A stretch of DNA of 41,880 bases from Treponema sp. GTDB taxonomy: Bacteria; Spirochaetota; Spirochaetia; Treponematales; Breznakiellaceae. The stretch covers positions 1 through 41,880 of the forward strand of contig JAISOX010000082.1 of assembly GCA_031275325.1 (NCBI GenBank). The letters are read 5' to 3'. Position 1 is the first letter of the stretch. Each line of letters begins with the position of its first letter. The position numbers were made by a program, and so were the translations under genes. Below, one piece after another: positions 41,371 through 41,880 of the stretch. The notes under the pieces were generated by a model, which saw only the letters and a list, made by a program, of their open reading frames with translations, ran no database searches and was not told the DNA's origin.

Positions 41371-41880
41371 TTAATACCGGGCCGCAGCGTACTCCACCCA
41401 GCCTCCGGCTTCCACTAAAGCACGCTCAAAGTCCTTGAGCACAAACGGAAAGACCTGTTCTTTATCCCCTGCTTTGAAGTGTAAGGTACTGGCAGCGGTA
41501 TTGACGGAAAGGACGGTCTTGGTTCCGCCGAATTCCCGAAACAGGGCAGCAAGGCTTGCCGCGGGAAGCTCTGCAGCGATCATGCCGCAGTTGTACATGT
41601 TCTGCCGGAATATCCGGGCAAAACTTTCCGCAATAACGATATGGATCCCCTTTGCTTCAAGCGCCCAAGGAGCGTGTTCCCGGGAACTGCCGCAGCCGAA
41701 ATTCGCCCGGCTTACAATCGCTCCGATTCCAGCAGTATCCCGCAGGGGATCAAACCCAGGAAGGTTTAAATCTTCCAGCAGATAGGGTTTGAGGGCTTCC
41801 TTGGAATTCTCGGTCAAATATTGTGCCGGAATAATCTCATCGGTGTTGATATCCCTACGGTCTAAAAACAACACCACACC
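41371..41880 (-). CDS. leuD: 3-isopropylmalate dehydratase small subunit, 5' end beyond the window
   Basis: At least 168 residues of the LeuD swivel domain, the substrate-recognition subunit that joins LeuC in leucine synthesis. LFLDRRDINTDEIIPAQYL at the start, SRANFGCGSSREHAPWAL around 57-74, and a C-terminal strand-helix. The frame is open to the right edge, and relatives have several residues before the visible VVLFLD, so the GTG at 41877 is probably internal. leuC is expected just outside the window. Confidence 0.92.
   Translation of the reverse strand, partial: GVVLFLDRRDINTDEIIPAQYLTENSKEALKPYLLEDLNLPGFDPLRDTAGIGAIVSRANFGCGSSREHAPWALEAKGIHIVIAESFARIFRQNMYNCGMIAAELPAASLAALFREFGGTKTVLSVNTAASTLHFKAGDKEQVFPFVLKDFERALVEAGGWVEYAAARY

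Overview
The window looks like chromosomal DNA of a spirochaete, most likely a termite-gut-type Treponema close to the acetogenic T. primitia group. This is inferred from gene content and protein style: a selenocysteine-type formate dehydrogenase H, TRAP transporters, many lipoproteins and receivers, and a small LeuD. No search was run. Base composition is moderately GC-rich except for an AT-rich stretch at about 27.2-29.2 kb. Promoters are strikingly regular: TTGACN, 17 bp, TATANT recurs at most intergenic starts.

Layout. 0-2.8 kb: the 3' part of a TPP riboswitch pointing off the left edge, a 23-bp tandem array, a fibronectin-III-like lipoprotein gene, a second 23-bp array and tRNA-Pro(GGG). 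2.9-4.2 kb: an outer-membrane barrel protein. 4.4-15.7 kb: a complete selenium island. It holds fdhF with an in-frame UGA and a SECIS hairpin, tRNA-Sec, a YedE-like transporter, a TusA-like carrier, a DUF3343 protein, selA, an HU-like gene, selB, and an opposing operon selD-yedF-cysteine desulfurase. 16-23.8 kb: an unrecognised protein, a chemotaxis receptor, a WbaP-type sugar-phosphate transferase, a secreted protein, alanine racemase and a small membrane protein. 23.9-27.1 kb: a TRAP transporter (DctP, DctQ, DctM). 27.2-29.2 kb: AT-rich genes for a SIMPL-domain protein and a NADAR-family protein. 29.3-31.8 kb: cobS and cobT, the latter joined in frame to a 20-copy 21-bp array. 31.9-35.6 kb: two orphan solute-binding proteins and twin receiver proteins. 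35.8-41.9 kb: a NifU-type scaffold, a YgiQ-type radical SAM protein, SRP RNA, dnaX-ybaB-recR, a small cysteine protein and leuD (cut by the right edge).

How the genes work together. The selenium island supplies every step needed to make and use selenocysteine: uptake and carriage (YedE, TusA-like, DUF3343), mobilisation (desulfurase/lyase, YedF), activation (SelD), synthesis on tRNA-Sec (SelA), decoding (SelB) and one client enzyme (FdhF). Seen from the sequence, fdhF and tRNA-Sec diverge from two promoters whose -35 boxes form one dyad.

The least expected structure is a set of six tandem arrays with unrelated sequences but locked unit lengths of 21 or 23 bp. Five of them lie 8-84 bp upstream of a recognisable promoter. 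Other second-look items are a ygiQ gene whose conserved N-terminus precedes any usable start codon, several genes whose -10 box sits 6-7 nt from the start codon, and four consecutive hairpins between dnaX and ybaB.
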